A stretch of DNA of 64,000 nt. Origin: JBMNKL01 sp050952225 (GTDB lineage Bacteria > Bacillota > Clostridia > Acetivibrionales > DTU013). Below the pieces are notes generated by a model that was not told the origin of the DNA, did no database searches, and was given only the letters and a program-made list of their open reading frames with translations. Below, piece by piece: positions 48,615 to 57,384 of the stretch (its first letter is position 1; the number at the start of each line of letters is the position of its first letter). Location: the NCBI GenBank assembly GCA_050952225.1, contig JBMNKL010000002.1, forward strand, positions 62,001-126,000, written 5' to 3'. Made by a program: the position numbers and the translations under genes.

Positions 48615-51600
48615 TCAGCCTGTTTTCATTAATGAATGGAACCGCGAATTCAGTAATTTCGCAGTTTCATTCATCAACATTACCGCTATTTCATCGACAT
48701 GGCGGTTTCTCCAGTTTTCAAGGGGGGTTCCTTTCACCCACTGGTTAAATGCGCCTAATGCAGGGCCGCAGTGTACCTGGTAGTTGACCTTATGCCGTTT
48801 GTCGCCCTTGATGGCAAGATTCGTGGAATATCCAAAATACCATTTGAAAATCAAGGCCATTTTATACTTCGGATTTCTCTCCGCCTTATCAATTTCCTGC
48901 GGAGGATAATACGATTTTGCTTCATTATAAACTTCATCGAAGCTTTTGCCGAAATACCTTTCCTGTATCTGCCTCTTTGTATTTTCATCAATTTCATCGA
49001 TGGAGCCGTAAAAACGGTATAAGTCGTAAAGCTTGTTAGCCCTTGCGGGAAAAAACAGTCCTTTCTTCAGCACCTGGACCTTTGCGCCCATTTCAAACAT
49101 GTCGCCTGCCGGCGCGTATTCAGTATCCTGGACATTGGCTTCCTGCAAGAGGTCTTTCACGGCATCGCTTGTACCTGCCTCAACGGTACATTGATTTATC
49201 GACCCCGTCAGTATAAAATCCGCGCCAAGTACAAACGCTGCCGCTGCAGCTTCCGGAGTACCTATTCCTCCTGCGGCTCCAACCCTGATTCTTTTTGAAT
49301 ATTTGTACCTGTTCATAAAATCATCCCTAAGCTTGCTCATGACAGGCATCAGCACATATGCAGCTCCTTGATCCGTATGCCCTCCGGAATCGGCTTCCAC
49401 GCAGAGATCATCCGCCATGGGCACTTCTTTGGCCATCCGGGCTTCCTCGGCGGTTACTTCTCCTTCTGCCAGCAGCTTCTCAACTATGCGTTCAGGCGCA
49501 GGAGACAGGAAATCTTCAGCAACTTCAGGTCTTGAGACCTTTCCTATTATCCTGTTCAATGCCGTAACTTTTCCCTGCGAATCTTTTTTCAATCCCTTCA
49601 GCCTGTACTTGACAAGCGGCGGTGTAATGCTCATATAAGCAGCGGCTTCAACATTCCTGATCTTATATTTTAAAAACAGATTTACACTACCTTCTTCTTT
49701 TCCCGGGTCACTCGGGTTGTGGACCAAATTCATTCCATACGCTTGTCCATCCTTCAATTCGTTCTGAATATACCTTATTGCATCCTCAATCTCAGCCATA
49801 CTCAATCCGCCGGTCCCGAAAAAGCCCATCATGCCTGCCCTTCCCATTCGCACGACCATTTCCGCGGATGCCACTCCCCTGTACATTCCTCCTGTCAGGT
49901 AGGCATATTTTAACCCATAATCCTTCTTAAACTCCCCGTCACCTAAGGATAATGCGGATACACCGGTAAATCCGCGCTCCGTCTCATTTTTCTCCTGTGT
50001 TGGCTCCTTGACTGTGGCAGTTCGGGACGGTCTGACAATTTCCCGGGCCAGCCCAGGCTCCTGTTGCATGCCGGAATCTTCCGCTTCGGTTATTATCAAC
50101 GGCGCCGCTTCTCTCCTGATAGCTTTTACAAGTCCTGTAAGCACACTTCCGGGACCAACCTGCACTATATCTATCTCACCCTTGCCCATTAAGTACCTAA
50201 TGCTCTCTGTCCACCTCACCGGGTTATTTATCTGTTCAATTAAATTCTTTTTTATATCCCCTGGTCCATACGGCCTGGCGGATACATTTGAAATCACGGG
50301 AATTTTGGCGGGGAAAAACTCGAAGCCTTCAACAAATTCGGCAAATCTCCTACCCGATTCCGTCATGTAACGGGAATGGAAAGCGCCGCTTACGTTCAAA
50401 ACCACGTAAGTCCTGGCTTCCGCTGCGTCAAATATGGGTTTTGCACGTTCAATATCATCCCTGGGACCCGAAATCACTATTTGGGACGGAGTATTATAAT
50501 TTGCAATATCAATGCTATGCAAATTATTATCCTCAAGCACAGCCTTTACCTTTTCCTCGCTCAATCCCACAACCGCCGCCATGCCTCCGCCTGTCGCCAT
50601 GCTCATAAGCTCCCCACGTTTTATGACCAGTTTCAATCCCGTTTCAAAATCAAAAACACCCGCTGCAAACAAGGCATTATATTCACCAAGACTGTGCCCG
50701 GCCACAAAGTCGGGGACTCTGCCTGAATCTTTCAGCTTCTTCAGGTAAGTTAACGCATTAACAACATAAAGCGCAGGCTGAGTATAGCTTGTCAGGCCAA
50801 GCTTGTTTTCGGGGTCATTCAGACACAAATCTTCTATCGAATATCCTAGAATAGCATCGGCAGCAGCTGTCAACTCTTTAAACTCACCAAATAATCCTTC
50901 TCCCATACCTTTATGCTGCGAACCTTGTCCAGGAAAAACATACGCCAACATGGTTTTATTCATCCTTTCTTCTTTCCCGCTGGTTTTCTCGGTACTTTGC
51001 ATTTTCTTGAGATTTATTTTCAAAGACTCCAAATTGCCTAAATCACTTGAAAAAGGTGTTACAATTGCAAAACATTCCGACCTGGATGACGGCTTGATAT
51101 TCCGTTTTAGAAAATTAGCAAGCGTACCTCCCATGCCGGCATCGATGTAAACATAACATCCCATGCTTTCAAGATAACTTACAGCTTCCCTGAATCTGAT
51201 AGGCTGGCGGGCAATATCCCATAGATAATCGTCGGGTATTCTTTCCTGGATTGAGGCATTAATACCCGAAACAAACTTGATTTTGGGTATTTGATAAGAC
51301 TTTGACTTAATAAAGCGTTTATAGTGTGGCGCTGCGCTATCAATAAGCGAAGAATGAAACGGATAGGACACCGGAAGGAATTGGTATGTAATTCCCATGT
51401 TTCTTAGATATTCGGCTATTGTATTTAATCCGGAATTCTTCCCTGAAACAACAATATGTTTGTCGAAGTTAACCGAGACCAGTTCACTGTTATTAAAAAT
51501 TATTTGATTATTATAAAACAAATTTGCATCTTCAAATATTGCAAGCATACCTCCCCTGTGGGTATATTTTTCAAAGCATTGGGCTTGATACATAAGGCAT

Positions 51601-51959
51601 TCAACTAAATTTCTCAGCTCCATTGCCTCTGAAACCGCTATGGAGGTAAACTCGCCAAGACTTGTCCCCAGCACATATAGCGGCTTTATTCCGCAATCAA
51701 TAAGCGTCTTTGCCAGGGCATACTCAACCATGAAAATAGCCGGGTGAGTATATAAAACCTTGTCGAAAATATCTGTTGCTTTTCTTTTTTCATCATATAT
51801 TATATCAACAATATGTTCACCGATAATTTCGTTTACAATTCCGTCAATCTCCAGCATGTGCTTCCTGAAGCCAGGTATTTTTAAATACAACTCCCTGGCC
51901 ATTTGATAGTATTGCGAACCTTGACCGGTAAACATAAAGACTATGTCTCTTGATATCAA
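48615..51959 (-). CDS. Trans-acting acyl hydrolase-acyltransferase-enoyl reductase (AH-AT-ER)
   Basis: About 1114 residues, three domains. Residues 1-310 form an AT fold with FTGQGSQ and the nucleophile in GTSLGEF near 100; by position and the His-to-Thr change it is probably an acyl hydrolase (PedC type) that clears stalled chains. Residues ~335-620 form a second AT with FPGQGSQ and GHSLGEY near 421, the likely malonyl-CoA transferase that loads all the AT-less modules. Residues ~665-1115 are a PfaD-type flavin enoyl reductase (GMNLVHNPSDPG, GAAGGIGTPEAAAAAF) that can reduce double bonds in trans. Translation starts with TTG: 51959 is seven bases from GGAGG and fits best; the adjacent TTG 51962 is the alternative. 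The ribosome site touches an IS110 end, so expression may be altered. Confidence 0.94.
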   Translation of the reverse strand: MISRDIVFMFTGQGSQYYQMARELYLKIPGFRKHMLEIDGIVNEIIGEHIVDIIYDEKRKATDIFDKVLYTHPAIFMVEYALAKTLIDCGIKPLYVLGTSLGEFTSIAVSEAMELRNLVECLMYQAQCFEKYTHRGGMLAIFEDANLFYNNQIIFNNSELVSVNFDKHIVVSGKNSGLNTIAEYLRNMGITYQFLPVSYPFHSSLIDSAAPHYKRFIKSKSYQIPKIKFVSGINASIQERIPDDYLWDIARQPIRFREAVSYLESMGCYVYIDAGMGGTLANFLKRNIKPSSRSECFAIVTPFSSDLGNLESLKINLKKMQSTEKTSGKEERMNKTMLAYVFPGQGSQHKGMGEGLFGEFKELTAAADAILGYSIEDLCLNDPENKLGLTSYTQPALYVVNALTYLKKLKDSGRVPDFVAGHSLGEYNALFAAGVFDFETGLKLVIKRGELMSMATGGGMAAVVGLSEEKVKAVLEDNNLHSIDIANYNTPSQIVISGPRDDIERAKPIFDAAEARTYVVLNVSGAFHSRYMTESGRRFAEFVEGFEFFPAKIPVISNVSARPYGPGDIKKNLIEQINNPVRWTESIRYLMGKGEIDIVQVGPGSVLTGLVKAIRREAAPLIITEAEDSGMQQEPGLAREIVRPSRTATVKEPTQEKNETERGFTGVSALSLGDGEFKKDYGLKYAYLTGGMYRGVASAEMVVRMGRAGMMGFFGTGGLSMAEIEDAIRYIQNELKDGQAYGMNLVHNPSDPGKEEGSVNLFLKYKIRNVEAAAYMSITPPLVKYRLKGLKKDSQGKVTALNRIIGKVSRPEVAEDFLSPAPERIVEKLLAEGEVTAEEARMAKEVPMADDLCVEADSGGHTDQGAAYVLMPVMSKLRDDFMNRYKYSKRIRVGAAGGIGTPEAAAAAFVLGADFILTGSINQCTVEAGTSDAVKDLLQEANVQDTEYAPAGDMFEMGAKVQVLKKGLFFPARANKLYDLYRFYGSIDEIDENTKRQIQERYFGKSFDEVYNEAKSYYPPQEIDKAERNPKYKMALIFKWYFGYSTNLAIKGDKRHKVNYQVHCGPALGAFNQWVKGTPLENWRNRHVDEIAVMLMNETAKLLNSRFHSLMKTG

Positions 51960-51974
51960 CAATATGCCTCCCTT
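51960..51974 (-). promoter_or_regulatory. Ribosome binding site of the AH-AT-ER gene, rebuilt by the IS110 end
   Basis: Reading on the minus strand, AAGGGAGG (51974-51967) precedes CATATTG and the TTG start. The IS110 end supplies AAGGGAG and the old flank supplies the last G. Removing the element (joining the flanks at the shared CT/AG) restores TAAGGAGG. The GGAGG core therefore exists both before and after the insertion. Confidence 0.7.
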
Positions 51975-52413
51975 AATATACTCTCGTTTTCTTCACTTAT
52001 CTTCGTTTTTCGCAGAATTTCACTTCGATTTGCTTAAGCTTTCCCCCTAGATGTTGCATAAATCTGGTAGCTCTGTGGTTTCAGGCAGAGAAAATAAACC
52101 GCATGTGTTTTTCTATCTCGGCCGTCGGGATTCCACATCAACTCCAGGTAGCAAACCTCCCATGTCTTCCGGCATCAATTGTGCCTAATTCCTTCGTCCT
52201 GCTTATCCTAAAGGTGGAACGTCAATCATGCTCCTAAACTGGGTCTTTGCCCTAAAGGTAAAATTCAACTTGACTGCCCCGGCTCTACATTTCAAGGTGC
52301 AAATACTGCTAAAACTTAATTCTATAGCTTGAATGCATCTTTCTCTGTTGCGGTCTTCAGAGTGATTGCGTGTGGCTACATGTGGCTAATTACTAACTGC
52401 TAATCTCCGGCTA
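51970..52413 (-). ncRNA. Candidate IS110 bridge-RNA region, copy 1
   Basis: The 446 bases downstream of the transposase hold no reading frame worth calling, yet are the same in both copies. IS1111-type elements carry the bridge RNA in this end. Several G-rich and C-rich patches could pair. I could not fold it or find the two guide loops, so the extent of the RNA is unknown. Inference from family architecture. Confidence 0.4.
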
Positions 52414-53688
52414 TTATGCAGCCTTCATCGACCTTTTCATATCATTTAGCATCCTATCCGCATCGTAGTCATTGCCTTTTGTCAGTATCGCAAAAATAAC
52501 TCGAATAAGCTTGCCGCAAAGGGCTACTATGGATTCCATTTTGTTAAGAGGGTTCTGTTCCCTGCTAAGATTTCTTTGATGCAATTGACGAAACTCTGAG
52601 TTTGTTGCCAACATCGTTATCATAGCTCTGAAAAGCCCTTCTCTTAAGCGCCTTCGCCCTCGTTTACTTATTCTCGTTTTACCTTTGTGCTTGCCTGAAC
52701 TATTCTCACGCAAGCTCAGTCCAGCCATCTTCTGTATCTGCCTGGGATCGTTAAATCGGCTGATATCTCCGATTTCGCTGACAATGACCGCCGCTGCTAC
52801 CATTCCCATTCCTTTGATATCTACAAGTTTCGATGCGCTTGGAACCTTTATGAGCAGTTCCTGCATCAGTTGCTCTATGTCTTGTTTTTGCCGCATCACC
52901 ATTTCATACTGTGTCAACAGGTTCTGCAAAGCTGCTTCCGCTGCCTCATTTCCAGCCGTTCTTCCTATTGATCTAATAGCTAAGTTAACAAGCTTTTCAG
53001 CCTTCTTAAGGCTCGGCTTCTTCATTTTCTTTCGCCATGTACTTACTATGCTTGAAGCACCTGTAGCAGCTACTTTCGCAGGAGTTGGGAAGTGCCTAAG
53101 TGTAAGCCATGCTGCCTCGCCACGCCAATTCTTGAATACTTGATTAAACTCAGGAAATCTTATGTCCAACCATCGTATGACCTGATTGCTCAGGCTTATC
53201 ATCTGTTCAACCAGACGTTCCCTTTCGCTGACCGCTTCACGAAGTTCCTGGTATACATCCTCCGGTATGTAGACATCCCTGAATCTACCGTCTTTGACCA
53301 ACATCGCTATAGTCTTAGGATCCTTTTTGTCATTCTTAGTCTGACTGTTATCATCAAGCTCTCTCGTACACTTCACATGAAACGGATTAACTATTGCTAA
53401 TCTATGGCCTTTTCTCTGCAAGTGATCACCAAGCGTAAACCAGTAGTGCCCTGTAGGCTCAAAACCTACTATTGCCTCGGTTTTTCCTTTCTCCTTCATT
53501 ATTTCCTGCATCCAGTCCTCAAGGGCTTTATAACCCTGATTTGTGTTGCTGAATCTAAGGAGCTTTGACAGCTCGATTCCCCTGCAATCAAAGGCTCTCG
53601 CATAGTGTGTGTCCTTTCCAATGTCAATTCCTACTACCAATGTCTCAAATTTGATTTGCAAAATCTTTTCATTTTGTGTACGCTTCAT
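52414..53688 (-). CDS. IS110-family transposase, copy 1
   Basis: About 424 residues. The N-terminal DEDD (RuvC-like) domain shows VGIDIGKDTH, then FEPTGHYW and KNDKKDPKT with the expected acidic residues. The C-terminal Transposase_20 part shows a helix-hairpin-like KGMGMVAAAVIVSEIGD and the serine-bearing MAGLSLRENSSG segment. These recombinases use an element-encoded bridge RNA to choose donor and target. ATG 53688 is preferred because GGAGG lies eight bases upstream; an in-frame TTG at 53703 falls inside that site. The protein is intact, so the element may be active. An identical gene lies at 55984-57258. Confidence 0.93.
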   Translation of the reverse strand: MKRTQNEKILQIKFETLVVGIDIGKDTHYARAFDCRGIELSKLLRFSNTNQGYKALEDWMQEIMKEKGKTEAIVGFEPTGHYWFTLGDHLQRKGHRLAIVNPFHVKCTRELDDNSQTKNDKKDPKTIAMLVKDGRFRDVYIPEDVYQELREAVSERERLVEQMISLSNQVIRWLDIRFPEFNQVFKNWRGEAAWLTLRHFPTPAKVAATGASSIVSTWRKKMKKPSLKKAEKLVNLAIRSIGRTAGNEAAEAALQNLLTQYEMVMRQKQDIEQLMQELLIKVPSASKLVDIKGMGMVAAAVIVSEIGDISRFNDPRQIQKMAGLSLRENSSGKHKGKTRISKRGRRRLREGLFRAMITMLATNSEFRQLHQRNLSREQNPLNKMESIVALCGKLIRVIFAILTKGNDYDADRMLNDMKRSMKAA

Positions 53689-53746
53689 ATATGACGCCTC
53701 CAATATTTTAGTTTTGTGCCTTTCTTGTCTGAATCAGCACATCTCT

Positions 53747-53775
53747 ATCTTATTGCGAGGTGTCTTGTTTTTCAA
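53747..53775 (-). promoter_or_regulatory. IS110 transposase promoter, copy 1
   Basis: On the minus strand TTGAAA (53775-53770) and TAAGAT (53752-53747) are 17 bases apart, a good sigma-A-type promoter about 60 bases before the transposase start. It points toward the PKS operon and could drive it by read-through. Confidence 0.55.
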
Positions 53776-53875
53776 AGTTCATTTATTTTCTTTACAGGAA
53801 TGCTCCTTACAAGGTGACCTTTCTGAAATAATTAAGCATCTGCCCTGGGCTTTTTGAAAATGACCAGGAAGAGGA

Positions 53876-54664
53876 TTAATCATACTTTATCAAGGCATCC
53901 ACATTATTTTTTATCCTGTCAATATTCATAAGGGTTTCTATATTCCCCGGATAAGATATTGAACAACAATAATTGCCGCAAAAAAATGAAACGGCATTGT
54001 ATTGCGGAAAATTACTAAACTTGCAAATAAAGTAATCGTTATAAATTTCAATATCTTTAATTTCTAATAGAAATGTAGGTATTGTCAGTCCTGTTTTTAA
54101 CACTTTTGAAAGTGATTCTTTCAGCGTCCAAGCCATTACCAGAAAGCACCCGTATGAAATCGGCATCCTGTTTGCCAGCTCCTTTTCAAATTGTGTCATC
54201 TCCCTCTCCATAACCTTATACATGTCCGGATTATTTCTTTCAATGTCAAGGCCTAAAAGAAGCATGTCGCTGAAAGCTATCGCGGCGCCAATGTCCTCAC
54301 AGTGGGTTATACTTATTTGAATATTATTTAACCCATATTTTAATACCGGATGATTAAATACACCATTTCTTATTACAATTTTTTTTAAATCTTCCTCGTT
54401 AGCAAGCGAAGATACAGCCATTTTTGCTGCATATCTGCCTAACAGATAACTATTTCTTCTTCTTTGGAAGGAAAGCGATTTAAAATATTCTAATTCGCCC
54501 TCATTCAGAAAATTGCAAGCTGTTGCGCTCTTATAATTCCTTTTGAACCTGCAAAAGCTTACATATGCCGTAAGTAATTCACCTGGCAGCCTGAAATCAA
54601 GGCTATCGATATAATAAATGAATCCTTTGTCCTCTTTTTCACTAAAGTTACTGTCATATAACAT
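53876..54664 (-). CDS. Sfp-type 4'-phosphopantetheinyl transferase
   Basis: 262 residues. The magnesium-binding and catalytic signatures are present: LGLDIER (Asp and Glu) and WTLKESLSKVLKTG (the WxxKES/A...K motif), preceded by a basic RRNSYLLGRYAAK stretch. It transfers phosphopantetheine from CoA to the Ser of the ACPs, here at least 11 domains plus the free ACP. It is the first intact gene of the line and, without the IS110, would end about 77 bases before the AH-AT-ER start. It is clearly more A+T-rich than the PKS genes. No strong ribosome site precedes ATG 54664, so the start is the least certain part. The stop is TAA at 53876-53878. Confidence 0.92.
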   Translation of the reverse strand: MLYDSNFSEKEDKGFIYYIDSLDFRLPGELLTAYVSFCRFKRNYKSATACNFLNEGELEYFKSLSFQRRRNSYLLGRYAAKMAVSSLANEEDLKKIVIRNGVFNHPVLKYGLNNIQISITHCEDIGAAIAFSDMLLLGLDIERNNPDMYKVMEREMTQFEKELANRMPISYGCFLVMAWTLKESLSKVLKTGLTIPTFLLEIKDIEIYNDYFICKFSNFPQYNAVSFFCGNYCCSISYPGNIETLMNIDRIKNNVDALIKYD

Positions 54665-54695
54665 AATACTGACCGGATCTTAACATAATTATCAT

Positions 54696-54968
54696 TAAAA
54701 ATAAATAATCTGGTGTATAATTTGCCTTATTTTCTCAACAAGTTCCAACAGAATACTTACTTATCTGTCATCACCTAAAAGCTCTATCTCTATCAGTGCC
54801 TGCCGTTTATGCCCGCCCACTTTCTTAATTATGCTTTCCCAACCTTTTAGAAGTCCATCAAGTATATATACCTGTCTCCGTTCATAATCCCGCTTGGTAA
54901 TTCAATACAATGATCGTCATTGCACAAACTAAGCATTGTCTGCAAAAAGAACATACCAATATATCAAA
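54696..54968 (-). pseudogene. Remnant of a LoaP-like NusG paralogue (antiterminator)
   Basis: The minus strand encodes broken pieces of a NusG-family protein. From about 54966 one frame reads YWYVLFAD, the typical NusG/LoaP N-terminus. It jumps at once to LCNDDHCIELPSGIMNGDR and, after a one-base loss near 54871, continues VYILDGLLKGWESIIKKVG, then GHKRQALIEIELLGDDR, a KOW-type C-terminal domain. A TAA at 54763-54761 interrupts it, and VSILLELVEKI follows in frame to TAA 54698-54696. Most of the NGN domain is therefore deleted, with one frameshift and one nonsense codon. LoaP proteins are antiterminators that accompany long polyketide operons in Firmicutes, and the position just upstream of this operon fits. 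A decayed housekeeping NusG is the less likely alternative. Confidence 0.7.
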
Positions 54969-55112
54969 ACTACATCACCATAACTCTGAAGCTGCATAGC
55001 TTCGCCCTTGTGTTTACCTCAACTGATAAACGAAAATGACGTTCACTGTATATGTTCCTAATCAGCAGTTAACGTGCCCCGCCAACGATTAACAACCGAA
55101 GAGTGCCTGCAT

Positions 55113-55141
55113 ATTATACAAAATTCGACAATTTCTGTTTA
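55113..55141 (-). promoter_or_regulatory. Possible promoter upstream of the loaP-like remnant and PPTase
   Basis: TATAAT (55118-55113, minus strand) lies 17 bases after TAAACA (55141-55136), a 4/6 match to TTGACA. It is the best candidate for an original operon promoter here. The rest of 54969-55293 is A+T-rich, and I see no gene in it. Confidence 0.35.
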
Positions 55142-55293
55142 AATTTTTTCTTTTCAGTTATTATTTTATTAATGCTACAACTTTTTCCATATATTTATTG
55201 TTTTTTATGTTATCAAAAAATGCATTATAATGCAACAGTTTTTTGGAATATTTCCGTAGTTCGTAGATTGCAAGTTTAATTGCCTTACATTTT

Positions 55294-55461
55294 TTAGCAG
55301 AACCTTGTTTTAAGAAACAATACATTAGCCATCATGTTTGCAGTTCGATAATCAAATATTCTTATAGGGTAATTATTCATCCAGCGCTCTATCCTTTGTA
55401 TTTCTTTATGTGTGAGCTTGCCTATGTCTGTCCCTTTGGGAATAAATCGTCGAATAAGTTT
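55294..55461 (-). pseudogene. 3' fragment of an IS30-family transposase
   Basis: The minus strand reads LIRRFIPKGTDIGKLT, then KEIQRIERWMNNYPIRIFDY and RTANMM, ending at TAA 55296-55294. This is the conserved C-terminal end of IS30-family transposases, where the product meets an expected KTANE-like motif. The catalytic DDE parts upstream are not recognisable, and the sequence to 55537 is decayed. It is a dead fragment beside the second IS110. Confidence 0.75.
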
Positions 55462-55539
55462 ATCGCTTTAGAAAATGTAGACTTACGAGATTATCTTTCC
55501 CGTTCTCGGCACCTTTAATTAATTCTTACTTACATAACT

Positions 55540-55983
55540 CCCTTAATATACTCTCGTTTTCTTCACTTATCTTCGTTTTTCGCAGAATTTCACTTCGATT
55601 TGCTTAAGCTTTCCCCCTAGATGTTGCATAAATCTGGTAGCTCTGTGGTTTCAGGCAGAGAAAATAAACCGCATGTGTTTTTCTATCTCGGCCGTCGGGA
55701 TTCCACATCAACTCCAGGTAGCAAACCTCCCATGTCTTCCGGCATCAATTGTGCCTAATTCCTTCGTCCTGCTTATCCTAAAGGTGGAACGTCAATCATG
55801 CTCCTAAACTGGGTCTTTGCCCTAAAGGTAAAATTCAACTTGACTGCCCCGGCTCTACATTTCAAGGTGCAAATACTGCTAAAACTTAATTCTATAGCTT
55901 GAATGCATCTTTCTCTGTTGCGGTCTTCAGAGTGATTGCGTGTGGCTACATGTGGCTAATTACTAACTGCTAATCTCCGGCTA
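55540..55983 (-). ncRNA. Candidate IS110 bridge-RNA region, copy 2
   Basis: The downstream noncoding end of copy 2, the same sequence as 51970-52413. It has no gene-like frame. The bridge-RNA role is inferred from the IS1111-type layout. Confidence 0.4.
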
Positions 55984-57258
55984 TTATGCAGCCTTCATCG
56001 ACCTTTTCATATCATTTAGCATCCTATCCGCATCGTAGTCATTGCCTTTTGTCAGTATCGCAAAAATAACTCGAATAAGCTTGCCGCAAAGGGCTACTAT
56101 GGATTCCATTTTGTTAAGAGGGTTCTGTTCCCTGCTAAGATTTCTTTGATGCAATTGACGAAACTCTGAGTTTGTTGCCAACATCGTTATCATAGCTCTG
56201 AAAAGCCCTTCTCTTAAGCGCCTTCGCCCTCGTTTACTTATTCTCGTTTTACCTTTGTGCTTGCCTGAACTATTCTCACGCAAGCTCAGTCCAGCCATCT
56301 TCTGTATCTGCCTGGGATCGTTAAATCGGCTGATATCTCCGATTTCGCTGACAATGACCGCCGCTGCTACCATTCCCATTCCTTTGATATCTACAAGTTT
56401 CGATGCGCTTGGAACCTTTATGAGCAGTTCCTGCATCAGTTGCTCTATGTCTTGTTTTTGCCGCATCACCATTTCATACTGTGTCAACAGGTTCTGCAAA
56501 GCTGCTTCCGCTGCCTCATTTCCAGCCGTTCTTCCTATTGATCTAATAGCTAAGTTAACAAGCTTTTCAGCCTTCTTAAGGCTCGGCTTCTTCATTTTCT
56601 TTCGCCATGTACTTACTATGCTTGAAGCACCTGTAGCAGCTACTTTCGCAGGAGTTGGGAAGTGCCTAAGTGTAAGCCATGCTGCCTCGCCACGCCAATT
56701 CTTGAATACTTGATTAAACTCAGGAAATCTTATGTCCAACCATCGTATGACCTGATTGCTCAGGCTTATCATCTGTTCAACCAGACGTTCCCTTTCGCTG
56801 ACCGCTTCACGAAGTTCCTGGTATACATCCTCCGGTATGTAGACATCCCTGAATCTACCGTCTTTGACCAACATCGCTATAGTCTTAGGATCCTTTTTGT
56901 CATTCTTAGTCTGACTGTTATCATCAAGCTCTCTCGTACACTTCACATGAAACGGATTAACTATTGCTAATCTATGGCCTTTTCTCTGCAAGTGATCACC
57001 AAGCGTAAACCAGTAGTGCCCTGTAGGCTCAAAACCTACTATTGCCTCGGTTTTTCCTTTCTCCTTCATTATTTCCTGCATCCAGTCCTCAAGGGCTTTA
57101 TAACCCTGATTTGTGTTGCTGAATCTAAGGAGCTTTGACAGCTCGATTCCCCTGCAATCAAAGGCTCTCGCATAGTGTGTGTCCTTTCCAATGTCAATTC
57201 CTACTACCAATGTCTCAAATTTGATTTGCAAAATCTTTTCATTTTGTGTACGCTTCAT
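55984..57258 (-). CDS. IS110-family transposase, copy 2
   Basis: Same protein as at 52414-53688, residue for residue: DEDD domain with VGIDIGKDTH and FEPTGHYW, and the C-terminal serine-bearing domain with MAGLSLRENSSG. ATG 57258 follows a GGAGG site; its promoter is the TTGAAA/TAAGAT pair at 57345-57317. Intact. Confidence 0.93.
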   Translation of the reverse strand: MKRTQNEKILQIKFETLVVGIDIGKDTHYARAFDCRGIELSKLLRFSNTNQGYKALEDWMQEIMKEKGKTEAIVGFEPTGHYWFTLGDHLQRKGHRLAIVNPFHVKCTRELDDNSQTKNDKKDPKTIAMLVKDGRFRDVYIPEDVYQELREAVSERERLVEQMISLSNQVIRWLDIRFPEFNQVFKNWRGEAAWLTLRHFPTPAKVAATGASSIVSTWRKKMKKPSLKKAEKLVNLAIRSIGRTAGNEAAEAALQNLLTQYEMVMRQKQDIEQLMQELLIKVPSASKLVDIKGMGMVAAAVIVSEIGDISRFNDPRQIQKMAGLSLRENSSGKHKGKTRISKRGRRRLREGLFRAMITMLATNSEFRQLHQRNLSREQNPLNKMESIVALCGKLIRVIFAILTKGNDYDADRMLNDMKRSMKAA

Positions 57259-57316
57259 ATATGACGCCTCCAATATTTTAGTTTTGTGCCTTTCTTGTCT
57301 GAATCAGCACATCTCT

Positions 57317-57345
57317 ATCTTATTGCGAGGTGTCTTGTTTTTCAA
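57317..57345 (-). promoter_or_regulatory. IS110 transposase promoter, copy 2
   Basis: Same TTGAAA, 17 bases, TAAGAT arrangement as in copy 1, on the minus strand ahead of the transposase. Confidence 0.55.
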
Positions 57346-57384
57346 AGTTCATTTATTTTCTTTACAGGAATGCTTCTAAAAGCA

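Larger units (their letters stand above)
51968..53804 (-). mobile_element. IS110-family insertion sequence, copy 1
   Basis: An 1837-base segment, repeated by eye without difference at 55538-57374. It has no terminal inverted repeats and no target duplication beyond a shared CT dinucleotide at each end (AG on the transposase strand), as expected for IS110 recombination at a two-base core. It carries one transposase with 116 noncoding bases before it and 446 after it, the longer noncoding end being downstream as in the IS1111 branch. It separates the PPTase gene from the rest of the PKS operon and points the same way as the operon. Confidence 0.88.
55538..57374 (-). mobile_element. IS110-family insertion sequence, copy 2
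   Basis: Identical by eye to copy 1 over all 1837 bases and in the same orientation, again bounded by CT at both ends. Joining its flanks gives TACATAA-CT-TCTAAAAGC. The left flank is the decayed IS30 region and the right flank is the 3' end of the DinB-type gene, ten bases past that gene's old stop. The identity implies very recent transposition. Confidence 0.88.

Noticed and set aside
52685..53857. Plus-strand frames of 152, 102 and 82 residues, repeated at 56255-57379
   Set aside because: Antisense to the IS110 transposase; repeated only because the element is repeated.
51968..57374. Composite IS110 transposon carrying the PPTase
   Set aside because: IS110 elements have no terminal repeats and do not normally mobilise the DNA between two copies; each copy has its own CT-bounded site.
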